Origin: Ancylomarina euxina
Lineage (GTDB): Bacteria; Bacteroidota; Bacteroidia; Bacteroidales; Marinifilaceae
NCBI RefSeq assembly: GCF_003863355.1
Contig: NZ_QQWG01000004.1
Span: forward strand, 186,001-250,000
Direction of reading: 5' to 3'
DNA: 64,000 nucleotides
Shown here: positions 56,102 to 64,000 of the stretch, one piece after another
How the letters are laid out: every line of letters starts with the position of its first letter
Position numbering within the stretch: position 1 is the first letter of the stretch
Translations under genes and position numbers: made by a program
The notes under the pieces: model-generated
Databases searched by the model: none
The model's input: the letters and a program-made list of their open reading frames with translations, nothing else
Told to the model about the DNA's origin: nothing

Positions 56102-56114
56102 CCTCTCTCTCCGC
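56102..56114 (+). repeat. 13-bp copy of tRNA-Ser 3' end (candidate att site 1)
   Basis: CCTCTCTCTCCGC is identical to 24172-24184 and in the same orientation. It is followed 3 bp later by a terminator, as is the real tRNA. Confidence 0.5.
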
Positions 56115-56117
56115 TGA

Positions 56118-56158
56118 ATAAAGCATCAAGGTTGAAAAACCTTGGTGCTTTTTTTTTG
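56118..56158 (+). terminator. Terminator-like hairpin after att-like site 1
   Basis: The arms AAGCATCAAGGTT and AACCTTGGTGCTT are followed by a run of T on the plus strand. Confidence 0.75.
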
Positions 56159-56188
56159 TATCACGAGTTTTGAGGATTTGAACCCATT

Positions 56189-56242
56189 GGGGGTTCGTAA
56201 TAAATTAATGAGTGAGGAACGAACGAATCATCCCTCTCTCTC
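56189..56242 (+). pseudogene. Interrupted tRNA-Ser 3' fragment (candidate att site 2)
   Basis: GGGGGTTCG (56189-56197) and ATCCCTCTCTCTC (56230-56242) are two consecutive pieces of the tRNA-Ser T-arm and acceptor end, separated by about 32 bp of unrelated sequence. It is followed by a tRNA-style terminator at 56249-56287. Confidence 0.45.
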
Positions 56243-56248
56243 GGCCTT

Positions 56249-56287
56249 CGCCCGACATAGCAACAGATGTGTTGGGCTTTTTTTGCA
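56249..56287 (+). terminator. Terminator after the tRNA fragment
   Basis: The arms GCCCGACATAG and TGTGTTGGGC are followed by a run of T. Confidence 0.7.
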
Positions 56288-56443
56288 CGAAAATTCTTGC
56301 GATAAGGGATTCGGCGGATAGATCCGCATCATATTCGTCCGCCTTAGCAGCTTCTACGACGGAGCACTTTAATAAAATCGGGGCTTAAAAGAACAATAAA
56401 CTTACATTTGGAGTATACATCTGGGAAAATAAAGCAAAAAAAA
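56288..56443. other. Intergenic region, no gene seen
   Basis: It separates the phage-like remnants from the carboxyltransferase operon. Nothing supportable was found. Confidence 0.4.
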
Positions 56444-56471
56444 TACCCCCCGAAAATAAATTCAGGGGGTA
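56444..56471 (-). terminator. Terminator of the carboxyltransferase operon
   Basis: The minus-strand stem TACCCCC/GGGGGTA is followed by a T-run, 26 bp after the stop at 56498. Confidence 0.85.
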
Positions 56472-56497
56472 AATAAAACTCAATTATTAAATAGTCA

Positions 56498-58402
56498 TTA
56501 GGCTTTTGGCTCAATTACTAAAAGCAAATCGCCTTTAGCAACAGAATCGCCAGTTTCACATTTAATTTCTTTTACGGTACCTGCTGCTTTAGCATCAAGA
56601 TTATTCATCATCTTCATCGCTTCAAGTACGACTAGTGCATCTCCTACTTCTACTTCATCACCAACTTTTACCTTGTACTCTATAATCATACCTGGAATTG
56701 GCGCAACAACACTTCCTGTAGCAAATTCGTCTTTACTAGCTTCCTTCTTCTTACGACCTTTAAATTGAGGTGTAGACGGACCATTAGGATCATTGATTTC
56801 TACAGTAAAGGTTTCGCCATCAACAGTAACTTCAAGCTCACGACCACTACCTTTTCCTTTAGAAGTCAATTCTCCGGAAAGGGCTTTTCTTACAAGCTCC
56901 TCTTCTTTTTCGACCTCTGCCATAGTTTTAGCTTTGACATCTGCTGGTACTTCTTCCAACCCATATTTCCATTTCAAGAAGCGTTTTCCTGTAATAGGGT
57001 AAAGCGCGCATAAAACTTCGTCATCAATATCTTTAGCAAGACCTTCGAATTCAGTTTTAACATCTTCCATTTCTGGCTCAAGAATAGATCCTGGACGAGC
57101 TGTAATAGGCTCTTCTCCTCGAGGATACCCCTTAAGAGCTTTCTTTTGAACCTCAGGATTAATTGGATGTGTCGTTTTACCATACAAGCCGAAACAAAGG
57201 TCTTTTACTTCTTTGGTAATTTGTGCATACTCCCCTTCATAAGAATCGAATAATACATTGTTTACTGTTTGTACACCAACAATTTGAGATGTAGGAGTCA
57301 CCAATGGAATATTACCTAGATCTTTACGAACTTTTGGAAGTAAACGATATACTTCTGGTAATTTATCCAAGGCATCCATAGCTTTCAACTGATTGACTAA
57401 GTTAGAAAGCATTCCACCCGGAGTTTGGTGCAATAAGACATTGATATCAGTAGTCGCATACTTAGGACTATTGTCTAAGTGCTTATATTTAGGAATGTAT
57501 TTCTCCATTTCACCAGCAATAGCATTAATCTTATTAATGTCCATTCCAGAGTCACGGTTTGTGCCTAATAATGACATAATCATTGGCTCAACAGCAGGAT
57601 GAGAAGTACGGTATGCATATGGTCCGATACAAGTATCAACAATATCAACACCTGCCTCTATAGCTTTAAAGATAGCTAAGTCACCCATACCAGAAGTAAA
57701 GTGAGTATGTAAGTTAATTGGTGTATCTGTAAACTTCTTGATTTCGCGCACCAAATTATAAATATCATAAGGAGCTACCAATCCAGCCATATCCTTGATA
57801 CAAACTGAATCTACTCCAAATGCGATAAGATCTTTTACCTTATTAAGGTAATAGTCCATATTATATACTTCACCACCCAAACGAGGCTCGTTAAGCGTAT
57901 AACATACAACACCTTGTAAGTGTTTCTTATTATCCTTAATAACCTTAGCAGCAGTTTCGAAGTTTCTAAAATCGTTCAATGCATCGAAACAGCGGAAGAT
58001 ATCCATACCATTATCGATTGATCTCTGAACAAAAGCCTGAACAACATCATCAGCATAGTTACGGTATCCTACCACATTCTGCCCACGTAGAAGCATCGAG
58101 AATGGTGTTTTAGGCATATGCTTTTTCAATACTCTCAAACGCTCCCATGGATCTTCACCCAAGAAACGGTGCATGGTATCAAAAGTCGCACCACCCCATG
58201 TTTCAACAGAATGATAGCCTGCTTCGTCAATCATTTCTGCAACAGGTAGCATATCTTCTGTACGACCGCGAGTAGCAAATAGCGACTGGTGACCATCACG
58301 CAAACTGACGTCATTTATTTTAATTGGATTCTCAGCTTTCGGACGATCACTTCCGTAATTTAATTGGGTCATTTGTAAGACCCCGTGCTTATCGTATATC
58401 AT
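56498..58402 (-). CDS. Biotin-dependent carboxyltransferase with fused biotin carrier (OadA / transcarboxylase 5S+1.3S type)
   Basis: The 634-residue protein has an HMGL/carboxyltransferase barrel (about 25-300) with N-D-V-S-L-R-D-G-H-Q-S, the probable carbamylated Lys in C-I-K-D-M-A-G (about 200) and metal-binding H-T-H-F (about 229-231). A PYC/OADA conserved domain (about 320-500), a linker rich in Lys/Glu, and a C-terminal biotinyl domain with E-A-M-K-M-M near 600 follow. It transfers CO2 between a keto acid and biotin. With an acyl-CoA carboxyltransferase upstream it could form a methylmalonyl-CoA:pyruvate transcarboxylase, or serve as an oxaloacetate decarboxylase alpha subunit; no OadB pump subunit is seen in the window. 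Confidence 0.93.
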   Translation of the reverse strand: MIYDKHGVLQMTQLNYGSDRPKAENPIKINDVSLRDGHQSLFATRGRTEDMLPVAEMIDEAGYHSVETWGGATFDTMHRFLGEDPWERLRVLKKHMPKTPFSMLLRGQNVVGYRNYADDVVQAFVQRSIDNGMDIFRCFDALNDFRNFETAAKVIKDNKKHLQGVVCYTLNEPRLGGEVYNMDYYLNKVKDLIAFGVDSVCIKDMAGLVAPYDIYNLVREIKKFTDTPINLHTHFTSGMGDLAIFKAIEAGVDIVDTCIGPYAYRTSHPAVEPMIMSLLGTNRDSGMDINKINAIAGEMEKYIPKYKHLDNSPKYATTDINVLLHQTPGGMLSNLVNQLKAMDALDKLPEVYRLLPKVRKDLGNIPLVTPTSQIVGVQTVNNVLFDSYEGEYAQITKEVKDLCFGLYGKTTHPINPEVQKKALKGYPRGEEPITARPGSILEPEMEDVKTEFEGLAKDIDDEVLCALYPITGKRFLKWKYGLEEVPADVKAKTMAEVEKEEELVRKALSGELTSKGKGSGRELEVTVDGETFTVEINDPNGPSTPQFKGRKKKEASKDEFATGSVVAPIPGMIIEYKVKVGDEVEVGDALVVLEAMKMMNNLDAKAAGTVKEIKCETGDSVAKGDLLLVIEPKA

Positions 58403-58453
58403 TTTTTTATTTTTTTTGAATTAATACTTTTCCCAACTAACATGAAAAATGAA

Positions 58454-58642
58454 TTATGCACTTCGTAGACTTCGACCACGAAGTTGTACAATCTTACGTT
58501 TGGTCATCATCATTTTAATGCCAGTACGTGACCAAGAACTATTAGTCGAACTTTGAGCTTTTAAAGCTTCAGCTTTCTCTAACTCTATGTGGTGAGCAAC
58601 TGCTATTAAAGCTGCTTTTTTAATCTTTTCTTCTCGTGTCAT
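58454..58642 (-). CDS. Small OadG/decarboxylase-associated protein
   Basis: The 62-residue protein sits between the two carboxyltransferase genes (39 and 51 bp gaps). It has a helical start with A-A-L-I-A-V-A-H-H-I-E and a tail S-W-S-R-T-G-I-K-M-M-M-T-K-R-K, which recalls the soluble C-terminal part of sodium-pump decarboxylase gamma subunits. The N-terminal TM helix of true OadG is missing. It may be an assembly or scaffold peptide for the carboxyltransferase complex. The identification is from context and pattern only. Confidence 0.6.
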   Translation of the reverse strand: MTREEKIKKAALIAVAHHIELEKAEALKAQSSTNSSWSRTGIKMMMTKRKIVQLRGRSLRSA

Positions 58643-58681
58643 AATTATTGGTATGAATAATTAATTTATTAAAAGTCTTTA

Positions 58682-60238
58682 TTACAATGGAATATTTCCA
58701 TGTTTCTTAGCTGGTAAAACCTCTGCTTTTGTATGCATAGCTTTCAATGCATCAATCAATCTTGAACGAGTTTCGCTAGGAAGAATAACATCATCGATAT
58801 GTCCACGCTGAGCTGCCAAATAAGGAACGCTAAATGCATCTTCATACTCCTTAATTTTCTCATCAGTTTTAGCTTGTCTATCATCAGCTGCTGCAATTTC
58901 TTTTTTATAAGAAGAAATAACCTCCACAGCTCCCTTAGCACCCATTACAGCAATTTCGGCAGTTGGCCATGCAAATACCATATCAGCTCCCAATGGCTTA
59001 GAACACATTGCCAAATAAGCTCCACCATAATCTTTACGTGTTACCACAGTAAATTTAGGTACAGTTGCTTCAGCATAACTCCATAGTAATTTCGCTCCAT
59101 GACGAATAATACCACCCAGTTCTTGCTGAACGCCTGGAAGGTATCCCGGAACATCAACAAATGTGATCAATGGAATATTAAAAGCATCACAAGTACGAAC
59201 AAAACGACTGATTTTATCAGAAGCATCAATATCTAAACAACCAGCCTGAATCATTGGCTGATTTGCGATAATACCCACCGATTGATTGTCTAATCGACCA
59301 AAACCAACAATGGCATTCTCTGCATAGTGTTCATGTACTTCGTAAAACTCACCTTGATCAAGAACAGATTCTAATACTGCCTTCATATCATAAGGTGTTT
59401 TAGAATCATCTGGAATAATCGTATCCAGTTCCTCACAAACACGCTCAGGATCGTCACCCATTTGTATTTGAGGAGTTTCCTCTAAGTTATTATTAGGTAA
59501 ATAACTTAAAATATCGCGAATAGACTCAATGGTTTCTTCGTCCGAATCACAGGCAAAATGTGCATTACCACTTTTGGTATTGTGAGCCATAGCTCCACCA
59601 AGTTCTTCAAAAGTCGTTTCTTCACCTGTTACTGTTTTAATGACATAAGGAGATGTAATAAACATGTGACTCTGCTTTTTAACCATATATACAAAGTCAG
59701 TCATTGCTGGAGAATATACTGCACCTCCGGCACAAGGTCCCATAATCGCAGAAATCTGTGGAATTACTCCAGATGCTCTTGAGTTACGCATAAATATGTC
59801 TCCATATCCTTTTAGAGCATCAACTCCCTCTTCTACACGTGCTCCGCCAGAATCATTAAGCCCAACAACTGGAGCTCCAGCACTTACTGCCAAATCCATT
59901 ATCTTACAGATTTTTGCAGCATGCATTTCGCCTAAAGAACCTCCTCTGGAAGTAAAATCCTGAGAATAAGCAAATACTGTTCGACCATTTACTAAACCAT
60001 GACCAGTAATTACGCCATCAGCAGGAATTTCTGTTGTTTCAAAACCAAAGTTTACGCAACGATGTTTCACAAACATATCCAGCTCTCTAAAACTTCCTTC
60101 ATCAAAAAGCAAGTCTATTCTCTCTCGTGCGGAAAGCTTACCCTTCTCATGTTGTTTCGCAACACGAGCTTCTCCGCCCATTTTTTTTACTTCTTCTCTT
60201 TTTTTCTTTAAGAGATCTAACTTTTCAGATACTTTCAT
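58682..60238 (-). CDS. Acyl-CoA carboxylase beta / methylmalonyl-CoA carboxyltransferase 12S subunit
   Basis: The 518-residue protein has two crotonase-like carboxyltransferase lobes. The oxyanion-hole segments S-G-G-A-R-V-E-E-G (about 125) and G-P-C-A-G-G-A-V-Y-S-P (about 160) and the late K-D-Y-G-G-A-Y-L-A-M (about 405) are typical of propionyl-CoA carboxylase beta, MmdA and transcarboxylase 12S. It is first in a three-gene operon with the small protein and the biotin-carrier enzyme. No biotin carboxylase gene lies here, so the complex more likely moves CO2 from methylmalonyl-CoA than fixes bicarbonate. Confidence 0.93.
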   Translation of the reverse strand: MKVSEKLDLLKKKREEVKKMGGEARVAKQHEKGKLSARERIDLLFDEGSFRELDMFVKHRCVNFGFETTEIPADGVITGHGLVNGRTVFAYSQDFTSRGGSLGEMHAAKICKIMDLAVSAGAPVVGLNDSGGARVEEGVDALKGYGDIFMRNSRASGVIPQISAIMGPCAGGAVYSPAMTDFVYMVKKQSHMFITSPYVIKTVTGEETTFEELGGAMAHNTKSGNAHFACDSDEETIESIRDILSYLPNNNLEETPQIQMGDDPERVCEELDTIIPDDSKTPYDMKAVLESVLDQGEFYEVHEHYAENAIVGFGRLDNQSVGIIANQPMIQAGCLDIDASDKISRFVRTCDAFNIPLITFVDVPGYLPGVQQELGGIIRHGAKLLWSYAEATVPKFTVVTRKDYGGAYLAMCSKPLGADMVFAWPTAEIAVMGAKGAVEVISSYKKEIAAADDRQAKTDEKIKEYEDAFSVPYLAAQRGHIDDVILPSETRSRLIDALKAMHTKAEVLPAKKHGNIPL

Positions 60239-61298
60239 TTTATATTTTTTATCAAGTAATTTTCTAAGAAAATCTCAAGGAATTTCTATTTTACTTCAAT
60301 TTTAAACCTAAATATTTAGAACCTGTTTGTTTAGATCCCAATCCAGTTTAAAGAATTATTTCATTATTGATGGCCGAATATATATACTTTCATTGTAGAT
60401 AAGAAACTGTTTAAAAACACTACTTTACCAACGTAAACGTTTGAATATCAAACCGCACTCATGAAACTATGATTCTATCAGTCTGTTTTTCAACCCATTC
60501 CTTTAATAAAGCGATATTCAAGGAAGAATGGCAAAAATTCATCTTAGATATTGTAGAACATATAAAGAACGAGTTGAAAAACGACAATATCTATAAAAAT
60601 ATATTTCAATAACCTTTTCTATCAAGAAAAGAATACATACCAATAACTCTCCTTCTAATGTTTAATTCAAATAGTAGCTAATAATTAACACACTACCTAT
60701 TAATGGGTATAATTACCCATTAATATCAAAATACTAATGATTGGTTTTGATAAATATAAAAATCGCTCCAGTGTATCCATTAGCTTATAAGGATGAATCG
60801 AATTATTTAGCAGCTTGATTAAAATATGACTGATTATGGCTAGCAAAAAAAAAGAGATTTAGAGTACAGAGAATATGTTAGTCCGATTCCTTGATAAGGC
60901 ATCATACATATAAGGAATTTTTTCTCTATTAAATAACGAATACAATCATTTTTCCGCGGGGAAGGAAAGATGATATCATCAGCAAAATCATTCCTACCCT
61001 TTATGCTCCAATTGAATTTCGATGATATTACCAAAAGCTAGTAGTACTAATTTTAATAGAGTTTTAGCACCCTATTTCTTAGAGAACTCTCAAGTGAGAA
61101 TAAATAACCACCCTAGCATAAACATCGGCAAATCAAGCCTTAAAGCCTATAGGATGTATACAATCAGAATCTGGAAGAGCATTCACAAAGAGACATCTAA
61201 CATAAAGACATAACCCTTTTAATACTAAACTTTCTTGGATACTCACGATCGATCGGGACAGGGATTCGTAAAAAAATCACAAATTCTAAGAATAAAAA
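60239..61298. other. Long AT-rich intergenic region
   Basis: A plus-strand frame 60469-60612 (47 codons, ATG start) is protein-like (F-K-E-E-W-Q-K-F-I-L-D-I-V-E-H-I) and may be a gene remnant. Other frames (60840-61034, 61022-61213) show nothing recognisable. A repetitive patch AATGGGTATAATTACCCATT (about 60701-60721) is a perfect short palindrome. Confidence 0.4.
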
Positions 61299-61328
61299 AA
61301 AGGATCAACACTTTCGTATTGATCCTTT
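61299..61328 (-). terminator. tRNA-Leu terminator
   Basis: The stem AAAGGATCAA/TTGATCCTTT has a 10-nt loop and a T-run on the minus strand, directly after the tRNA. Confidence 0.85.
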
Positions 61329-61331
61329 TTG

Positions 61332-61413
61332 TGCGGATGAAGGGACTCGAACCCCCACGCCTCTCGGCACTAGATCCTAAGTCTAGCGCGGCTACCAATT
61401 ACGCCACATCCGC
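61332..61413 (-). tRNA. tRNA-Leu (anticodon TAG)
   Basis: The 82-nt minus-strand cloverleaf has acceptor arms GCGGATG/CATCCGC, D-arm GCGTAATTGGTAGCCGC, anticodon loop ACTTAGG (TAG), a class-II variable arm and T-arm GGGGGTTCGAGTCCC. Confidence 0.95.
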
Positions 61414-61851
61414 GTTTCTCTTGATTGCGATGCAAAGATGGTGTGTTTTTCAATAAACTCCAAATGTTTTTTGAAAATAAGTTGCACTAAATTCACTGTT
61501 CATGGGCTTTGCGCAGTGAATGAACTGAACTTCAAACGCTAAGGTTTTTAGTTTTTCTGATGTTTTTTCTCAGAATTGAGCCAAACTTACCAATTCAGAT
61601 TGTCGGTTCTCAATGAATCGTTCATTTTGGACTAAAAACCTCAGCGGAATGGCATAAAACAAGCCGCCCAAAATTTACTAAGTCAGGAAGGGGAAAATCC
61701 CGCTAAGTTATACCAACAGTCCATTTGAGATTTCCCCCGATTCTCTGAAGTTGTAAAGATTAATTCCTTCAAATTTATTTCTAAAATCTCTCTCCACTTC
61801 AAAACTCTTATCTATATTTGTTCCACTTAAAAACAACCAGTATTTAAAGCA
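61414..61851. other. Intergenic region with large inverted repeat
   Basis: Arms CGCTAAGGTTTTTAGT (about 61538-61553) and ACTAAAAACCTCAGCG (about 61631-61646) are complementary at 15 of 16 positions around about 77 bp. A smaller ATTCACTG…CAGTGAAT hairpin lies at about 61491-61520. No gene was seen. Confidence 0.5.
61433..61464 (-). promoter_or_regulatory. Promoter of tRNA-Leu
   Basis: On the minus strand TTTG (61461-61464), exactly 20 bp, then CATCTTTG (61433-61440) fits the Bacteroidota consensus with one mismatch in the -7 box, 19 bp before the tRNA. Confidence 0.65.
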
Positions 61852-63051
61852 TTGAAAACACCAAAACAATACCAATTCATCATACAATTAGGAAGAGCTT
61901 TACACGTTTACGGTGTTCCTTCTTATAAAATTCAAATCTATCTTTCCGAAGTATCCAAACTAAAAGGTATTCGAGCTAGCTTTATGGACACTCCTACATG
62001 GATAAATTACGTATTTTATAGCGAAGATGAAGATGAATCGTACAATCATATCGAAAGCATCCCTCCAGGAGGTATTAACCTAGGCGCACTATCTCAAACT
62101 GTAGAAATTACCAATCAGGTTCTCGCCGACGAAATCGACTTTGATGAAGCTAGTGTTAGGTTGCGCTTGGTATACAAACAGTCTTTAAATGTCAACCACC
62201 TTATCTTAACCCTTGCATTTGCATTGGGAGCTGGAGCTTTCAGTTTACTGATGGGAACAAATTTAATTTCATTCCTTACTGCATGCCTTATGGGAGCAGT
62301 TGTTTATGCTCTAACTTATCTCAGCACCAAATATCAGTTTCTTAGCAATACCTTAGAAGCCTTAGCCGCCTTTATTGTTACTATACTTATAGGTTTAATT
62401 TCTATTTATGTCTCTGGTATAAACATGCCAATAACGATACTCTCTGCTATCATTATTTTTATACCAGGCTTGGCCATAACCACAGCACTAGAAGAAATAA
62501 CGTACAAAAGCTTAGTATCTGGATCAGCAAAATTATTTGATGCTTCAATATCTCTATTCAAACAATTCTTTGGAACGATTTTAGGCTTATCAGTACTCCC
62601 CTTATTTGTCAGTCTTAATTTCGAACCTGTAAACTCAGACATACCTATATGGCTTAAACATTCAGGTATTCCATTACTTGCAATATGTCTTATTCCTATT
62701 TTTCAAGTGCGCCGAAAAGATATTTTATTTGGCGTATTAACTAGCGTAATAGCTTACAGTACAACGGTACTATTATCATTCAGTGGTATACTTCTTAGTA
62801 CTTTTGTAGGAAGTATTGCTGTTGTACTTGTAAGCAAATTATTTTCTCATATTACTCGCTCTCCTAGCCATGTTTTCATCACACAGGGGCTAATCGCACT
62901 TGTTCCTGGTAGTAAGGCATTTATGGGAATCAGTAATATGCTTCTTGACACACCAATTGAAAATGCTGGAAACCTTGGCTCACAAGTTGCCTACATTCTA
63001 ATGGGAATTGTTGGAGGACTTCTTTTCACAGGTAGTTTTAATACAAAATAA
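61852..63051 (+). CDS. ThrE-family threonine/serine exporter-like membrane protein
   Basis: The 399-residue protein has a cytosolic N-terminal domain (about 1-115, with L-G-R-A-L-H-V-Y-G-V-P-S-Y and P-P-G-G-I-N-L-G) followed by about ten TM segments. The architecture is that of ThrE (COG2966) with both halves in one chain. The start must be TTG 61852, because an in-frame stop (61828-61830) precedes it and the N-terminal domain starts at once; the unusual start may limit translation. Relatives export threonine or serine; some unrelated substrates are possible. It is followed 79 bp later by the TPR gene. Confidence 0.87.
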   Translation: MKTPKQYQFIIQLGRALHVYGVPSYKIQIYLSEVSKLKGIRASFMDTPTWINYVFYSEDEDESYNHIESIPPGGINLGALSQTVEITNQVLADEIDFDEASVRLRLVYKQSLNVNHLILTLAFALGAGAFSLLMGTNLISFLTACLMGAVVYALTYLSTKYQFLSNTLEALAAFIVTILIGLISIYVSGINMPITILSAIIIFIPGLAITTALEEITYKSLVSGSAKLFDASISLFKQFFGTILGLSVLPLFVSLNFEPVNSDIPIWLKHSGIPLLAICLIPIFQVRRKDILFGVLTSVIAYSTTVLLSFSGILLSTFVGSIAVVLVSKLFSHITRSPSHVFITQGLIALVPGSKAFMGISNMLLDTPIENAGNLGSQVAYILMGIVGGLLFTGSFNTK

Positions 63052-63130
63052 CTATTGTTGATAACTAAATATTGAAATTCTGCAAATAAAAGCTACTTTT
63101 GCTTTTAGAATTATCACTTCAAATAAATAA

Positions 63131-64000
63131 ATGATAGATAATACAGAGAATTATTTTGACGATGATGCTCTAGAATCTTTAGAAAGATTCGAAACTATGC
63201 TTAAGCATAACAAACCGTGCTACTTCGATGTACATGAGTTTGAAAACCTCGTCGACTATTATCTTGAGGACCATAAATTGGCTAAAGCTACCAAGGTATC
63301 AGAATTAGCCATACAACAGCACCCTTCTTCTATTTCCTTGCAATTGAAATACGCACAAGTGCTTATTGGCAGAGGCGAAGAGATAAAGGCACTTACTATT
63401 CTCAAAAAACTTAAGCAGATAGAAAGCACCAATAAAAACATCTATATCCTTATTGGGAATATCTACAACATCCTTAAAAAACCTCAAAACGCTAAAATTC
63501 AATTCGATATTGCTTTGAATTTATGCTACGATGATAAAGAAGATTTATTATTTAGCATAGCAGCTTCTTTTGAGCAATTGGGCTTATACGAAATGGCTCT
63601 GCCCTATTTTAAGGCAGGTCATAAACTAGATGCTGAAGATCCTGAAGTTCTTTTTGAGATAGCGTATTGCTACGAAAAATTACAACAGGACGAAGAGAGT
63701 ATTTTAGCTTATAAGGCTTATTTGGATCTTGATCCATTTTCGGATAATGCTTGGTACAACTTAGGAATTTTATATAACAGAAACGACCAAAGCCTGAAAT
63801 CGGTAGAGGCTTATGATTTCTGTATTGCCATTAATGATAAACACAGCAAAGCCTATTTTAACAAGGCCAACGCTCTAGCTCTATGCGATAAATTCGAAGA
63901 AGCTATTAAAAGTTATATCGAATATCTTGAATTTGAAGATGATCATGCCTCTACCTATTCATACATAGGAGAATGTTTTGAAAAGCTTGAAGAATACGAT
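63131..64000 (+). CDS. TPR-repeat protein (partial, C-terminus outside window)
   Basis: I translated the frame from ATG 63131 to the window edge (290 codons, no stop). It has an acidic N-terminus (N-Y-F-D-D-D-A-L-E-S-L) followed by consecutive tetratricopeptide-like repeats, for example A-L-P-Y-F-K-A-G-H-K-L-D, W-Y-N-L-G-I-L-Y-N-R and A-Y-F-N-K-A-N-A-L-A. There is no signal peptide, so it is presumably a cytosolic protein-protein interaction scaffold. The specific partner is unknown. Confidence 0.88.
   Translation, partial: MIDNTENYFDDDALESLERFETMLKHNKPCYFDVHEFENLVDYYLEDHKLAKATKVSELAIQQHPSSISLQLKYAQVLIGRGEEIKALTILKKLKQIESTNKNIYILIGNIYNILKKPQNAKIQFDIALNLCYDDKEDLLFSIAASFEQLGLYEMALPYFKAGHKLDAEDPEVLFEIAYCYEKLQQDEESILAYKAYLDLDPFSDNAWYNLGILYNRNDQSLKSVEAYDFCIAINDKHSKAYFNKANALALCDKFEEAIKSYIEYLEFEDDHASTYSYIGECFEKLEEYD

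Noticed and set aside
56498-60238. Na+-pumping oxaloacetate decarboxylase operon
   Set aside because: No membrane beta subunit is present in the window, and the small gene lacks the OadG transmembrane helix, so the name was not used.
60469-60612. 47-codon plus-strand ORF
   Set aside because: It is protein-like but too short, with no homology I can name; kept only as a note in the intergenic entry.

Overview
The window reads as chromosomal DNA of an anaerobic or facultative, probably marine, member of the Bacteroidota (Bacteroidales/Marinilabiliales-like). The evidence is SusC/SusD outer-membrane pairs, Bacteroidota promoters of the TTTG-N20-TAnnTTTG type in front of both tRNA genes, many lipoproteins, no Shine-Dalgarno dependence, and a laminarin utilisation locus. 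Genus-level placement is only a guess.

Layout. Positions 1-2 kb hold single minus-strand genes (serine hydrolase, HD phosphohydrolase, a gene remnant) separated by hairpin-forming spacers. Positions 2-3.4 kb hold a lipoprotein and a Cys-rich small protein. Positions 3.6-8.0 kb hold a PepSY-type membrane protein and a TonB-dependent receptor preceded by a clear cobalamin riboswitch. Positions 8.2-12.3 kb hold a CAP-domain lipoprotein, a small membrane protein, a nucleosidase-like gene coupled to a small ORF, and a 21-bp tandem repeat. Positions 12.9-16.7 kb form an array of unrelated single minus-strand genes separated by related spacers, like a gene-cassette array without a visible integrase. 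After it come a decayed copy of the small membrane-protein gene, a cytosolic PAS histidine kinase, a PIF1-type helicase and a POT-type transporter.

Positions 24.1-53.5 kb form a beta-1,3-glucan (laminarin) utilisation locus that begins just after tRNA-Ser. In transcription order it contains a membrane-spanning YYY/LuxR-type regulator, SusC, SusD, a PKD surface glycan-binding lipoprotein, two GH16 laminarinases, a sugar-porter MFS protein, a GH149-like beta-1,3-glucan phosphorylase, three GH17 enzymes, a GPH symporter, GH30, a clan GH-A hydrolase, a mutarotase-fold protein, a second GPH symporter and GH3. The inferred logic is surface cleavage by GH16, SusCD uptake, periplasmic trimming by lipoprotein GH17/GH30/GH3, inner-membrane import by MFS carriers, and cytosolic phosphorolysis or hydrolysis by GH149 and the signal-less GH17 enzymes. 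Four phased TACATCA repeats lie just upstream of susC and are candidate regulator sites.

Positions 53.9-56.3 kb hold phage-like remnants: an HTH/terminase-small-like gene, a dnaB-like gene broken by two frameshifts, and two partial copies of the tRNA-Ser 3' end. The glucan locus may therefore be a tRNA-associated island. Positions 56.5-60.2 kb encode a biotin-dependent carboxyltransferase operon (methylmalonyl-CoA transcarboxylase/decarboxylase type). The window ends with tRNA-Leu, a ThrE-family exporter and a TPR protein cut by the window edge.
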